Shown: one piece after another, positions 39,176-49,698 of the stretch
How positions within the stretch are numbered: position 1 is the first letter of the stretch
Layout: each line of letters begins with the position of its first letter
Origin: Ignatzschineria ureiclastica
GTDB lineage: Bacteria > Pseudomonadota > Gammaproteobacteria > Cardiobacteriales > Wohlfahrtiimonadaceae
NCBI RefSeq assembly: GCF_003121845.1
Contig: NZ_QEWQ01000004.1
Location: 350,944-414,943 of the forward strand
DNA: 64,000 nt
Direction of reading: 5' to 3'
Position numbers and translations under genes: made by a program
The notes under the pieces: model-generated
What the model saw: the letters and a program-made list of their open reading frames with translations, nothing else
Database searches by the model: none
Told to the model about the DNA's origin: nothing

Positions 39176-40168
39176 ATGAAATATTCAGAAACTTTTACCA
39201 TTTCCATTCCAGATCATCTAGATAATCAACGCATTGATGCAACACTTCCTATCCTACAGGAGAATCTTTCCCGTAGCCAAGTGCAAAAACTGATAAAAAG
39301 TGGTCAAGTATTATTAAATGGTGAAGTCCCAAAACCGAAAGATCCTGTTTCTGCTGGCGATACCATTACTATTACCATAGAGCATTCACCAGAAGAAGAT
39401 ACATTAATTCCTGAAAAAATAGCGCTTGATATCCTTTATGAAGATGATGACTTAATGGTTATTAATAAACCTGCCGGTATGGTTGTACATCCTGGCGCAG
39501 GTAATCATCAAGGCACATTAGCTAATGCCCTACTTCACCATGCGCCGAAACTTGCAGAGTTATCCCGCGCCGGTATTGTCCATAGACTTGATAAAGAGAC
39601 CTCGGGACTTCTTTTGATTGCGAAAACAATGGAAGCTGAAGAGAATCTCATCAATCAATTTAAAGAGCGTACGCCGACCAAGATTTATCATGCTTTAGTC
39701 ATTGGAGAGCTTATTTCAGGACGCACCATTGATGCCCCGATTGGTCGCAACCCTTATCGCCGAAAGCATATGTGGGTACCAGAACCCGATGAAGATGGGA
39801 ATGTAGATGGTAAAGATGCAATTACCCATATTCGTGTTAAAGAACGTTTTCGCGCCCATACGTTAGTGGAAGCCAATATCGAGACAGGTCGTACTCATCA
39901 AATTCGTGTCCATATGCAACATATTAATTACCCCATCGTTGGAGATAGTGATTATGGCGCTCGCCTAAAACTCCCCAAAAAATTTGGTCAACATGCTGAA
40001 AATGTTCTTCGGGGCTTTAAACGCCAAGCACTTCACGCATTCTCTATTCAATTTAATCACCCAAGAACAGGCGAAGAACTCTATTTTGAACAAGACTACC
40101 CCAATGATATGACCCAACTCATCGATGCTATTCGAGAGGAGAGCCAACAATATGAGCAAAATCATTAA
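39176..40168 (+). CDS. rluD: 23S rRNA pseudouridine synthase RluD
   Basis: Makes pseudouridines in helix 69 of 23S rRNA. About 330 aa: N-terminal S4 domain (SRSQVQKLIKSGQVLLNG) and RluA-type catalytic domain with IVHRLDKETSGLLLIAKT holding the catalytic Asp and GRTHQIRVHMQHI. An in-frame TTG at 39143 gives a longer ORF, but ATG 39176 matches the family N-terminus. Overlaps pgeF by 17 nt. Confidence 0.95.
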   Translation: MKYSETFTISIPDHLDNQRIDATLPILQENLSRSQVQKLIKSGQVLLNGEVPKPKDPVSAGDTITITIEHSPEEDTLIPEKIALDILYEDDDLMVINKPAGMVVHPGAGNHQGTLANALLHHAPKLAELSRAGIVHRLDKETSGLLLIAKTMEAEENLINQFKERTPTKIYHALVIGELISGRTIDAPIGRNPYRRKHMWVPEPDEDGNVDGKDAITHIRVKERFRAHTLVEANIETGRTHQIRVHMQHINYPIVGDSDYGARLKLPKKFGQHAENVLRGFKRQALHAFSIQFNHPRTGEELYFEQDYPNDMTQLIDAIREESQQYEQNH

Positions 40169-41039
40169 GATTACGCCAAAAAATTCATTAAACAACCCCT
40201 TAGAGAATCAATCAAACGACTCGATCGAAATCATCACACCTAATTGGCCGATTTCATCGCGTATTACCGCTTTTACAACGACCCGTAAAGGAGGCGTAAG
40301 CGAAGGTGATTTTAAGGGATTGAATATGGGACTAAGTACTGCCGATGATCCTCGGAGCGTGATGGCAAACCGTCAATTACTGCAAGAGCTACTCACTATT
40401 CCGGCCTCAAACTTTCATCTGACTCAGATTCATTCGAATCTCTGCGTGCCGGTTGATGAAAAATGGGCAGGCATTGGGGCTGATGCCTGCTATACCGATC
40501 AAGCGAATCTACCGGCAATGATTTTAACGGCAGATTGTTTACCGATCTTAGTTACCAATAGAGCGGAAAATCGTGTCATTGCGATTCACGCAGGTTGGCG
40601 CTCGCTTTTGATGGATATTATTGAAAATAGTATTCGCAGCCTCACTGCGCTTGGCGAAAAGCCTGAAGATCTATTTGTCTGGCTAGGCCCTGCTATTTCA
40701 CAAAAAGCCTTTGAAGTCGGTAATGAAGTACGACAGGCCTTTCTCTATCGTAATACGCTACTAGAGAATATCGCGATCGATGCTTTCGGCAACACGATCA
40801 AAGATAAGACAATTGAAAGCGATAAGAATCCGCTCTTTATTCCCTCTGACAATGAGGGGAAATATTACGCAGATATCTATCAACTCGCCAAATTACGTCT
40901 CTATAACCTCGGGATTCCGACCACTCAAATCTATGGCGGTGATCTCTGTACTTATAGTATGCCGGAGTATTTCTACTCTTATCGCCGAGATGGTGCTAAA
41001 TCTGGCAGAATGGCGAGTTATATCTGGATCAATAGTTAA
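40152..41039 (+). CDS. pgeF: peptidoglycan editing factor PgeF (YfiH, polyphenol oxidase family)
   Basis: Cytoplasmic enzyme preventing misincorporation of serine at the second position of peptidoglycan peptides; the family also shows polyphenol oxidase/purine nucleosidase-type activities. About 295 aa. Metal-site motifs: LTQIHSN, LTADCLPIL and HAGWRSL. TTTRKGGVSEGDFKGLNMGL is typical. There is an Asn/Ser-rich N-terminal extension. Start taken at ATG 40152, behind GAGGAG, inside the end of rluD: the conserved rluD-pgeF pair. Confidence 0.92.
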   Translation: MSKIIKITPKNSLNNPLENQSNDSIEIITPNWPISSRITAFTTTRKGGVSEGDFKGLNMGLSTADDPRSVMANRQLLQELLTIPASNFHLTQIHSNLCVPVDEKWAGIGADACYTDQANLPAMILTADCLPILVTNRAENRVIAIHAGWRSLLMDIIENSIRSLTALGEKPEDLFVWLGPAISQKAFEVGNEVRQAFLYRNTLLENIAIDAFGNTIKDKTIESDKNPLFIPSDNEGKYYADIYQLAKLRLYNLGIPTTQIYGGDLCTYSMPEYFYSYRRDGAKSGRMASYIWINS

Positions 41040-41186
41040 GTTAATAGTTAGGTTAACATGAGATTAACGACCATAATTCAGTGTATTAGAAAGATACAGA
41101 AAGTAACCTGAAAGCGATCCCAAAATACGGTAGAATAGCTACAATTTTTTTAGTCAATTTTAACCTGTGAGATATCTATAATTAAT

Positions 41187-42530
41187 ATGGCAACAGCACA
41201 ATATAAGAACTTCTATATCCAGACGCAAGGCTGTCAAATGAACGAGTATGACTCGAAGAAAATGGCAGATTCACTCAAAGCATTTTGCAACTTAGAGCGA
41301 ACTGAAAACCTTGAAGATGCGGATGTTTTTATCCTCAACACCTGCTCTATTCGGGAAAAAGCACAAGAAAAAGTCTTCTCAGAATTAGGCCGTTGGCGGA
41401 AATTTAAAGAAGAAAATCCTCATATCGTTATTGCTGTCGGTGGATGTGTTGCCTCACAAGAAGGGGAAGCGATTAAAAAGCGTGCGCCTTTCGTCGATAT
41501 TATTTTTGGCCCACAAACGCTTCATCGTCTTCCTAAAATGTTGCACGATGTTTGGCAAGGCAATGGCACACAGGTGGATGTCTCTTTCCCAGAAATTGAA
41601 AAATTTGACCACCTACCAAAACCGAGAGCTGAAGGCGTTACAGCATTTGTCTCGATTATGGAAGGTTGTAATAAGTATTGTTCATTCTGTATCGTCCCTT
41701 ATACTCGGGGTGAAGAGATTTCCCGTCCTTTTATTGATGTCATTGGTGAAATTGCCGAACTCGCGGAACAAGGGGTTCGGGAAGTAACGCTTCTTGGACA
41801 AAACGTGAATGATTACCAAGGAGAAATGCCAGATGGTCAAATTGGGGATCTCGCTCTTCTCATTGAGTATGTCGCAGAAATCGAAGGTATTGAACGGATT
41901 CGTTATACAACATCGCACCCGATCGCTTTTTCAGATCGCTTAATCGAGGCTTATGCGCGTGTGCCAAAGCTCGTCTCTCATCTTCATTTACCGGTACAAT
42001 CAGGTTCTGATCACATCCTGATGATGATGAAGCGGAACCATACCGTCCTAGAGTATAAAGCGAAGATCAAGAAACTTCGGGAAATTCGTCCGGATATCTC
42101 TATTTCAACGGATATTATCGTAGGCTTCCCTGGAGAAAGTGCTGAGGATTTTGAAGCAACAATGAAACTCGTCGAAGATATTCATTACGACTTTTCATTT
42201 AGTTTTATCTACTCTGCTCGCCCAGGAACGCCTGCTGCAAACTTGCCGGATAATGTACCTATGGAAGAGAAGAAAGAGCGCCTTGCAAGATTACAAGCTA
42301 AATTAACAGAGCAAGCAAATGCAATTTCACAAAGTATGGTGGGAACAACGCAACGTATTTTAGTAGATCGCCCCTCTCGTCATAATCCGAAAGAGCTTGC
42401 AGGGCGAACTGAAAATAATCGGGTTGTCAATTTTGAAGCGCCCCACTCACTCATCGGTCACTTCTGTGATGTCGTTATTACAGAAGCCCTACCAAACTCG
42501 TTAAGAGGTCGTTTAGTGACAGAACAGTAA
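41187..42530 (+). CDS. miaB: tRNA-2-methylthio-N6-dimethylallyladenosine synthase MiaB
   Basis: Radical SAM methylthiotransferase acting on A37 of tRNAs. 447 aa. The N-terminal UPF0004 domain supplies three cluster cysteines ([28 protein letters not shown]). The radical SAM motif is [11 protein letters not shown]. The C-terminal TRAM domain covers about the last 65 residues. Start ATG at 41187. Closed by a strong terminator. Confidence 0.97.
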   Translation: MATAQYKNFYIQTQGCQMNEYDSKKMADSLKAFCNLERTENLEDADVFILNTCSIREKAQEKVFSELGRWRKFKEENPHIVIAVGGCVASQEGEAIKKRAPFVDIIFGPQTLHRLPKMLHDVWQGNGTQVDVSFPEIEKFDHLPKPRAEGVTAFVSIMEGCNKYCSFCIVPYTRGEEISRPFIDVIGEIAELAEQGVREVTLLGQNVNDYQGEMPDGQIGDLALLIEYVAEIEGIERIRYTTSHPIAFSDRLIEAYARVPKLVSHLHLPVQSGSDHILMMMKRNHTVLEYKAKIKKLREIRPDISISTDIIVGFPGESAEDFEATMKLVEDIHYDFSFSFIYSARPGTPAANLPDNVPMEEKKERLARLQAKLTEQANAISQSMVGTTQRILVDRPSRHNPKELAGRTENNRVVNFEAPHSLIGHFCDVVITEALPNSLRGRLVTEQ

Positions 42531-42545
42531 AACGGAAAGATAGCT

Positions 42546-42575
42546 AAAAAAGATCGACATTTGTTGATCTTTTTT
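42546..42575 (+). terminator. terminator of miaB
   Basis: AAAAAAGATC-GACA / TGTT-GATCTTTTTT, about 14 pairs, with a T run on the plus strand, 15 nt after the miaB stop. Confidence 0.9.
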
Positions 42576-42912
42576 ACTATCAGTTCCCCAAAAGTAAAGG
42601 TTTTTGTAGTAAAGTAGTAGTGTCATTAATTCTGTAAGTCTACCAATAACAATAGTAGCTAATAGAGTGATTAAGGTAATGATAACTGATATAAATCAGG
42701 ATCTAGATCTAATCTCTACTTTAAATAGCGCCCATTCCTTGAATTTCAATGAAATGGACTTAAGTTGTTATAGAGGATTATGACTTATATTACTCATTTT
42801 AATGATCACTATGGCAATGGGGTCACTTTATGAATAAGCTTTGCAGAATGAATTAATTTAAATCAATTAAGTAATAATACACTAAACAAATCACGCAATT
42901 AAAGGAAACAAA
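42576..42912. other. intergenic region upstream of pepA
   Basis: 337 bp, AT-rich. It must hold the pepA promoter; AAAGGAAAC before the ATG is the ribosome site. A GATCTAGATC palindrome lies near 42700. No small gene or known regulatory element recognised. Confidence 0.5.
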
Positions 42913-44406
42913 ATGAAACTCAATCAAATCCATTTTGATCTTGCAAAAGAGCAATTACACCAACATCAAAGTGATTGTCTTGTCATCGGTGCTTTCGAGG
43001 GAAAATTAACCGTTAGCAGTGAAAAAGTTGATCAGGCACTGAAGGGATTGCTCTCCGATTTAGTAAAAAGTGGTGATATTACTGGCAAAGTGGGTGATGT
43101 ATTACCATTAGTGATCGCTGAAGGGATTGGTAGCAAACGCCTGCTGATCGTGGGTTTAGGAAAAGAGGAAGAATTCTCGGTTGATCATCTTCGAAAAGCG
43201 GTTATGAGTGCCACTAGAGTTGCCAAATCATCACCTGCAAAATCACTCTCGTTTGCGCTCCTTGAGCAGTGCAAAAATAAAGGGAAATCAATTCCAATAT
43301 TGATTCAAGCAGTCGCTGATGTACTTTATCAATTTAATGCCCCTCGCAAAGAAGCGGTTAAAGCACAGCAATTAACACAAATTCATATTGTCGATGAAAA
43401 AGGCAATAGTGAAGTGACTAAAGCCGTTGCTTATGGGCAAGCATTAATCAATGGGATGGCTTTAACCAAAGATTTAGCGAATATGCCAGCAAATATGATG
43501 ACGCCAACTGATTTAGGGGATGCAGCACTTGCGCTTGCGAAGAAATTCCCTAATGTCAAAGCAACCGTTCTGAATAAAGCAGAAATTAAAAAGCTAGGAA
43601 TGGGCGCATTTTTAGCGGTTGCACAAGGTTCAGCAGAAAAACCTCGTTTCATCGTCTTAGAATATCGTCATGACAAAGCTAAAGATGAAGCCCCGATTGC
43701 ATTAGTCGGCAAAGGTGTAACCTTTGATACAGGGGGGATTTCTCTCAAACCGGGTGCGGCTATGGATGAGATGAAATATGATATGGGCGGCGCGGCCTCT
43801 GTACTTGGAACATTCAGAGCATTGGCTGAATTGAATCTTGAGACACACGTCATTGGCCTTATTCCTGCCACTGAAAATATGCCTTCTGGCGAAGCAGTAA
43901 AACCTGGTGATGTCATTACATCTATGTCCGGTCAAACCATTGAAGTACTCAATACGGATGCGGAAGGTCGTCTCATTCTCTGTGATGCGCTGACTTATGC
44001 AACACACTTTAAGCCAAAAGCAATTGTAGATATTGCGACATTAACAGGCGCTATTATTATTGCGCTAGGTCATGAAGTTTCAGGATTATTTAGTAATAAC
44101 GAAGATTTGACCGCTAAGCTCAAGGCATCCAGTGAGAAAACCCGCGATCACGTTTGGCAATTCCCTATTTGGAAGGAAATTTACCAACCCATGCTCGATT
44201 CTAATTTTGCCGATATGGGTAATATTAGCGCCGGTCGTGGCGCAGGTTCTATTACTGCTGCCTGCTTCCTTGAACGTTTCGTAGAAGAGTATCCATGGGC
44301 TCATTTAGATGTTGCAGGTACCGCTTGGACATCTGGTAAAGAGAAAGGATCAACGGCTCGCCCTGTTCCTCTTCTACTTGATTTTATTAATAGTTTTCAT
44401 TCATAA
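42913..44406 (+). CDS. pepA: leucyl aminopeptidase PepA (M17)
   Basis: Cytosolic zinc/manganese aminopeptidase. 497 aa. The M17 signature NTDAEGRL and the metal-ligand stretch VGKGVTFDTGGISLKPGAAMDEMKYDMGGAASV are intact, with the N-terminal macro-like domain (~1-165) in front. In E. coli PepA also binds DNA at xer sites and carAB; that role cannot be judged here. 121 nt upstream of gapA. Confidence 0.96.
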   Translation: MKLNQIHFDLAKEQLHQHQSDCLVIGAFEGKLTVSSEKVDQALKGLLSDLVKSGDITGKVGDVLPLVIAEGIGSKRLLIVGLGKEEEFSVDHLRKAVMSATRVAKSSPAKSLSFALLEQCKNKGKSIPILIQAVADVLYQFNAPRKEAVKAQQLTQIHIVDEKGNSEVTKAVAYGQALINGMALTKDLANMPANMMTPTDLGDAALALAKKFPNVKATVLNKAEIKKLGMGAFLAVAQGSAEKPRFIVLEYRHDKAKDEAPIALVGKGVTFDTGGISLKPGAAMDEMKYDMGGAASVLGTFRALAELNLETHVIGLIPATENMPSGEAVKPGDVITSMSGQTIEVLNTDAEGRLILCDALTYATHFKPKAIVDIATLTGAIIIALGHEVSGLFSNNEDLTAKLKASSEKTRDHVWQFPIWKEIYQPMLDSNFADMGNISAGRGAGSITAACFLERFVEEYPWAHLDVAGTAWTSGKEKGSTARPVPLLLDFINSFHS

Positions 44407-44509
44407 TGTTACTACGTAATGTGATTTTGTAGTTCAACTTTGTAACTTATGACATTTTTACATTTCACCTCTTACAAGCAACTATAGCCTCTGTAAGAAC
44501 CCACTCTGA

Positions 44510-45523
<1,014 letters not shown>

Positions 45524-45597
45524 ATTGAGAAATTAAAATACAACTTAGCATATCATAAGTTATTGATTCTATAACCAAAAGAGCCAATAATAAAAAT

Positions 45598-45628
45598 AAA
45601 CCCCAATAATTTCTACTTATTGGGGTTT
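45598..45628. terminator. terminator of gapA
   Basis: Twelve-pair perfect stem AAACCCCAATAA / TTATTGGGGTTT with a 7-nt loop. T-rich tracts lie on both sides, stronger on the minus strand. Confidence 0.85.
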
Positions 45629-45812
45629 ATGTTAAGTAGGATTAGCATTTTTCCTCCTAGTTTAATTCCGTTGATTGTGTTATCAATATATAGAGTAATA
45701 TCAATAAATGTAAAAGTTAAATCTGAAAGATAATAGCGTAGAGTGAAAAGTGGAAATATTCCATTGCACAGATGAATATATAATCCCGATACTATTTTCA
45801 AAGGAGAAATAG

Positions 45813-46247
45813 ATGAGTGTTCAATATAAAACAATTTTAGTACCTGTTGATGGTTCCGATGCTTCTCTAAAAGCACTCGATCGAGCTATTGAGTTAACTA
45901 AATTTTATAGTAGCAAGTTGATTATCGCTCACGTCATCGACGTTCGTTCTTATTCCCTAGCTATCGCTTATAGAGAGCCACTTGAGCAATATGCGGAAGA
46001 TAACGCGAATAAAATCCTAACCGATGCTGAAAATAGAGCTAAAGAAGCAGGCCTCACTGATATTGCAACCGTTAAAAAAGAGGGATCACCTCGCTCAGTC
46101 ATTGCTAAGAAGATCGCACCTGAAGTCAATGCTGATCTAATTGTTATGGGTGCAACGGGTTATGGTATGGTAGAAAGAATGTTTGTCGGTTCAGTATCAG
46201 AAAGCACAGTCCGTCATTCTCATTGTGATATTATGATTGTTCGTTAA
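45813..46247 (+). CDS. universal stress protein UspA family
   Basis: 144 aa single Usp domain. Starts YKTILVPVDGSDASLKALDRAIEL and has the ATP-binding motif G-2x-G-9x-G-S in GATGYGMVERMFVGSVSEST, so it belongs to the nucleotide-binding UspFG-like group. AAAGGAG precedes the ATG. Single-gene unit followed by a terminator. Confidence 0.92.
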   Translation: MSVQYKTILVPVDGSDASLKALDRAIELTKFYSSKLIIAHVIDVRSYSLAIAYREPLEQYAEDNANKILTDAENRAKEAGLTDIATVKKEGSPRSVIAKKIAPEVNADLIVMGATGYGMVERMFVGSVSESTVRHSHCDIMIVR

Positions 46248-46332
46248 TTCAAAGCTTATAAGCTACACGTGAATTAAATCATTCAGTTATTAGTGATTGT
46301 TCAATAACCCAACAATCATTGTCAATATTAAT

Positions 46333-46360
46333 AAAGCCTGTTATTTTGCAGGCTTTTATC
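46333..46360 (+). terminator. terminator of the usp gene
   Basis: AAAGCCTG / CAGGCTTT stem with an 8-nt loop and a T-rich tail. It ends only 20 nt before the yaiI start, so yaiI initiation must lie very close to, or read through, this hairpin. Confidence 0.85.
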
Positions 46361-46379
46361 CTTTTAAGATATCTTATTT

Positions 46380-46835
46380 ATGTCCAAAATTTTAGTCGAT
46401 GCCGATGCGATTCCCAATGTTCTGAAAGAGATTCTCTGTCGAGTTGCGATTCGCGAAAAGATCAAAGTGACCTTTATTGCCAATCAGCGTATTCAACTAC
46501 CCCGCTCACCTTTCATCCAATCGATTCAAGTTCTCTCAGGATTTGATGTTGCGGATCAACGTATTGTGGATTTAACAGATAAAGATGATCTAATTATTAC
46601 TGCCGATATTCCCCTTGCAAAAGAGGTGCTCGATAAAGCTGGTAAAGCCCTTAATCCTCGAGGATATTTCTACGACCAAGGCACCATTGACGCCAAATTA
46701 ACAATGCGGGATTTTAATGATGCCCTTCGTGGCAGTGGCATTCAGACTAAAGGGCCATCACCATTGACACAACGAGATCGACAGCTCTTTACTAATAACC
46801 TCGATCTTTGGTTACGGGATTATCATCGTACTTAA
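46380..46835 (+). CDS. yaiI: YaiI/YqxD family protein (UPF0178, DUF188)
   Basis: 151 aa. PIN-like fold family: ILVDADAIPNVLKEIL, VDLTDKDDLIITADIPLA, NPRGYFYD, and FNDALRGSG match UPF0178. The acidic residues resemble a nuclease site, but no activity is established. The ribosome site is weak. The promoter is not obvious because the usp terminator ends 20 nt upstream. Confidence 0.88.
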   Translation: MSKILVDADAIPNVLKEILCRVAIREKIKVTFIANQRIQLPRSPFIQSIQVLSGFDVADQRIVDLTDKDDLIITADIPLAKEVLDKAGKALNPRGYFYDQGTIDAKLTMRDFNDALRGSGIQTKGPSPLTQRDRQLFTNNLDLWLRDYHRT

Positions 46836-47060
46836 ATTATGAAGGATTGATATTTTGAGGGATTGATCTTACTGGGAAATAGTTAGAACATATCGTTTTA
46901 TTGCCATTTAGGGTACAATGGTAGACATTACTTCAATATATTTTATGAACAATTTTATTTAAAATTCGTTTAATATCCATTAAATATTCATTTCATTAAA
47001 TTGACAATCAGTTGATTTTATCAATTGAAGGTTATTTATTTTGCAATTAAAGGTTACTGT

Positions 47061-47435
47061 ATGAAACTTATCCGTAATATTCTCGGCAAGGCTATTATCT
47101 TTTTTGATGAAAAATTTGCCCCAACACCGACTAAACGTACGCCGGAAGCGCAAGCCGTTATTGATGAGAAAACTAAAAACTTAGCGCTCTATCAATATCA
47201 TATGTGTCCTTTCTGCGTTAAAGTTCGCCGTACTATTAAGCGATTAAATCTCAATATTGAGCTAAGAGATGCAAAAGAAGAACCCTATGGCAGTGAATTA
47301 GAGAAAGAGGGAGGAAAGAAACAAGTCCCTTGCCTTAAAATCACCCATAGCGACGGTTCTGTCAATTGGATGTATGAATCTGATCTTATCAATCAATATC
47401 TTGAAAAATTAGTTCACGAAGCACAGACAGCATAG
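47061..47435 (+). CDS. glutaredoxin-like protein (CPFC)
   Basis: About 124 aa. The C-terminal glutaredoxin domain (~48-120 of this start) has the redox motif CPFC in YQYHMCPFCVKVRRTIKRL, the cis-Pro in KKQVPCLKI, and a YESDLINQYLE glutathione-site end. The N-terminal ~45 residues (KLIRNILGKAIIFFDEKF) are a membrane-proximal extension seen in some gammaproteobacterial GrxA-like proteins. ATG 47061, with AAAGG upstream, is preferred over a TTG at 47025. Confidence 0.85.
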   Translation: MKLIRNILGKAIIFFDEKFAPTPTKRTPEAQAVIDEKTKNLALYQYHMCPFCVKVRRTIKRLNLNIELRDAKEEPYGSELEKEGGKKQVPCLKITHSDGSVNWMYESDLINQYLEKLVHEAQTA

Positions 47436-47493
47436 TAGGTTAGTTTACTACTACATTCACAATTGCCTACTGTCGTAAATTACAGCAATCTCA

Positions 47494-47511
47494 AGCGCAT
47501 ATATATGCGCT
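47494..47511. repeat. 18-bp perfect palindrome AGCGCATATATATGCGCT
   Basis: Self-complementary over 18 bp, 58 nt after the glutaredoxin stop and 13 nt before the terminator hairpin. As RNA it could form only a short tight hairpin; as DNA it looks like a protein-binding site. Confidence 0.7.
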
Positions 47512-47524
47512 ATGATGTAATCCT

Positions 47525-47556
47525 ACCCCATTGTTTTAATAGAATGGGGTTTATTG
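47525..47556 (+). terminator. terminator of the glutaredoxin gene
   Basis: ACCCCATT / AATGGGGT eight-pair stem with a 10-nt loop followed by TTTATT. Confidence 0.75.
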
Positions 47557-47592
47557 CAATAGAATTTATTGCATAGGATTTATTCAATAGGA
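47550..47592. repeat. three imperfect ~14-bp tandem units
   Basis: TTTATTGCAATAGAA, TTTATTGCATAGGA and TTTATTCAATAGGA follow each other directly after the terminator. The rest of the sulP upstream region (47593-47918) is AT-rich without recognised elements. Confidence 0.6.
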
Positions 47593-47918
47593 CTTTATGA
47601 GTGATGACACGAAACTGTCAATCTCACCAGGATTAACTAAAATTAACAATTTAGAATTGCTATACGATCTTTTTAGCAATCTATTGATAGATCTCGCAAT
47701 ATAGAATAAGATATTGTAATCAAAAATTTATTAAGTCTTTCAATATCAGTATTTGGATATTAGGATTTAAAAATACTACTATACAATAAACTATTCAAGA
47801 ATAACTAAACAATGACTCCACCCTGATTAATATTAGCCATTTTGTGAAATTTTCTCTGCTGATACTTTAAATATGATAAAAGTATCTCTTTTTTGGTTAT
47901 TTTAAAAAGTGTGAAGTT

Positions 47919-49442
47919 ATGTCTAAACAGTTTATCTCCACTATTCGTCAAGAATGGTTCTCTAACGTTCCCAAAGATCTTATTTCAGGGCTGATTGTTG
48001 CCCTTGCGCTCATTCCTGAAGCTATTGCCTTCTCTATTATTGCCGGCGTTGATCCTAAAATCGGGCTCTATGCTTCTTTCTCAATGGCAGTTGTGATTGC
48101 TTTTGCTGGCGGGAGACCTGCAATGATCTCTGCTGCTACCGGGGCTATGGCACTCTTAATGGTTTCTCTCGTCAAAAATCACGGGCTTGAATACCTCCTT
48201 GCTGCCACTATTCTCACCGGGATTTTGCAAGTGATTGCAGGCTATATCAAACTCGGTGCGTTAATGCGCTTTGTGCCTAACTCTGTTGTGATAGGATTTG
48301 TCAATGCGTTAGCGATTTTGATCTTTATGGCGCAATTACCTGAGCTCACAAATGTCCCTTGGAGTGTCTATCCCCTAGTGCTTGTCGGACTTGCGATTAT
48401 CTATCTTTTCCCTTATATTCCGGTGATCGGCAAGATGCTCCCTTCGCCACTCATCTGTATTGCCATTTTAACCCTATTTGTCTTTATCACCGGAATTGAT
48501 ATTCGGACTGTAGGCGATATGGGAGAACTCCCTGATACACTTCCTACCTTTTTAATCCCTAATATTCCTTTTAACCTTGAAACGCTCTCGATTATTTTCC
48601 CCTATTCCATTGCGCTTATGATCGTAGGTCTTTTGGAATCGATGATGACCGCAGCCATTGTGGATGATTTCACAGAAACTACAAGTGATAAAAACCGGGA
48701 ATGTAAAGGCCAAGGGTTAGCGAATATTGTGACCGGTTTTTTAGGCGGAATGGCGGGCTGTGCGATGATTGGTCAATCAGTTATTAACGTCAAATCAGGA
48801 GGACGTACTCGACTTTCTACATTTTGTGCAGGGATTTTCCTACTCATTTTAGTGGTCTTTATGTCGGATCTGATTCGGATTATTCCTATGGCTGCGCTTG
48901 TAGCAGTGATGATTATGGTCTCCATAGGAACCTTTGATTGGGGATCAATTCGTCATTTCCATAAGATGCCTATTTATACCAATATCGTAATGCTCGTTAC
49001 TGTTGCCGTTGTGGTTTACACCCATAACCTCGCTTTTGGTGTTATTACCGGTGTGTTGCTTTCAATGGCTTTCTTTGCCTATAAAGTAGAACAATATCTT
49101 GAGATTGAAGCCCATTCTACGCTTGAGAATAATCATCGAACTTACTATGTTAATGGTCAGCTCTTCTTTAGCTCGGCGCATAAACTCAATAATGCGTTCG
49201 ATTTTAAAGAACGAGTCAAACGCATTACCTTAGATCTTAGCAAAGCTACCATTTGGGATCTTACAGCCGTCAGCACCATTGATAAAATTATTCTAAAATA
49301 TATTCGTGAGGGAATCGATGTAGATGTAAGCGGACTCAATCCACAAACAGCGAAAATGATGCAACAATACAGTATTCACAAAACCACTATTTTTGCATCC
49401 TCGATAGAAGATAAAGCATCCTCTTCTCTTCCTATCGAATAA
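47919..49442 (+). CDS. SulP family anion transporter
   Basis: 507 aa. About 10-14 membrane segments; [34 protein letters not shown] is the SulP signature region. [25 protein letters not shown] is also typical. A C-terminal STAS domain (~400-490) contains [13 protein letters not shown] and [21 protein letters not shown]. The substrate (sulfate, bicarbonate, dicarboxylate) cannot be told by eye. The stop codon is 2 nt from repeat copy C. Confidence 0.9.
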   Translation: MSKQFISTIRQEWFSNVPKDLISGLIVALALIPEAIAFSIIAGVDPKIGLYASFSMAVVIAFAGGRPAMISAATGAMALLMVSLVKNHGLEYLLAATILTGILQVIAGYIKLGALMRFVPNSVVIGFVNALAILIFMAQLPELTNVPWSVYPLVLVGLAIIYLFPYIPVIGKMLPSPLICIAILTLFVFITGIDIRTVGDMGELPDTLPTFLIPNIPFNLETLSIIFPYSIALMIVGLLESMMTAAIVDDFTETTSDKNRECKGQGLANIVTGFLGGMAGCAMIGQSVINVKSGGRTRLSTFCAGIFLLILVVFMSDLIRIIPMAALVAVMIMVSIGTFDWGSIRHFHKMPIYTNIVMLVTVAVVVYTHNLAFGVITGVLLSMAFFAYKVEQYLEIEAHSTLENNHRTYYVNGQLFFSSAHKLNNAFDFKERVKRITLDLSKATIWDLTAVSTIDKIILKYIREGIDVDVSGLNPQTAKMMQQYSIHKTTIFASSIEDKASSSLPIE

Positions 49443-49443
49443 T

Positions 49444-49574
49444 TATAGTAATGTCGGTTCAAAATAAGCTTATTTAAATGCCGGCGAATCGGCTGTAATA
49501 AGTAAGGAAGCCATTCTATCCGGCATATTGCAAGAGTTGTTTAAAATCAGTTTTCTTAAACCAAATTTACTATA
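49444..49574 (+). mobile_element. Correia-like miniature element, copy C (short form, 131 bp)
   Basis: Complete copy: TATAGTAATGTCGGTTC at one end and ACCAAATTTACTATA at the other. The interior has ATGCCGGCGAATCGG and CTATCCGGCATATTGCAAG and lacks the ~43-bp block of the long form. Same length as copy E. It lies directly after the sulP stop, between sulP and the convergent autotransporter. Confidence 0.88.
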
Positions 49575-49627
49575 TTCAATTATTGCTCAATAATGAACTA
49601 ATCGATTGATCCATTAATCAATAAACA

Positions 49628-49657
49628 AAAGGCGCTGTGAATAATCACAACGCCTTT
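49628..49657. terminator. bidirectional terminator, sulP / autotransporter
   Basis: AAAGGCGCTGTGA / TCACAACGCCTTT, 12 pairs with one mismatch (wobble on one strand), a 4-nt loop and T runs on both strands. Confidence 0.85.
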
Positions 49658-49698
49658 TTGCTCACTAATAGCTTAATAATTTTCAACTTTAATCAAAA

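Noticed and set aside
45613-45876. 87-aa minus-strand frame between gapA and the usp gene
   Set aside because: Starts inside the usp coding region and crosses its promoter and the gapA terminator hairpin; composition is that of AT-rich intergenic DNA.
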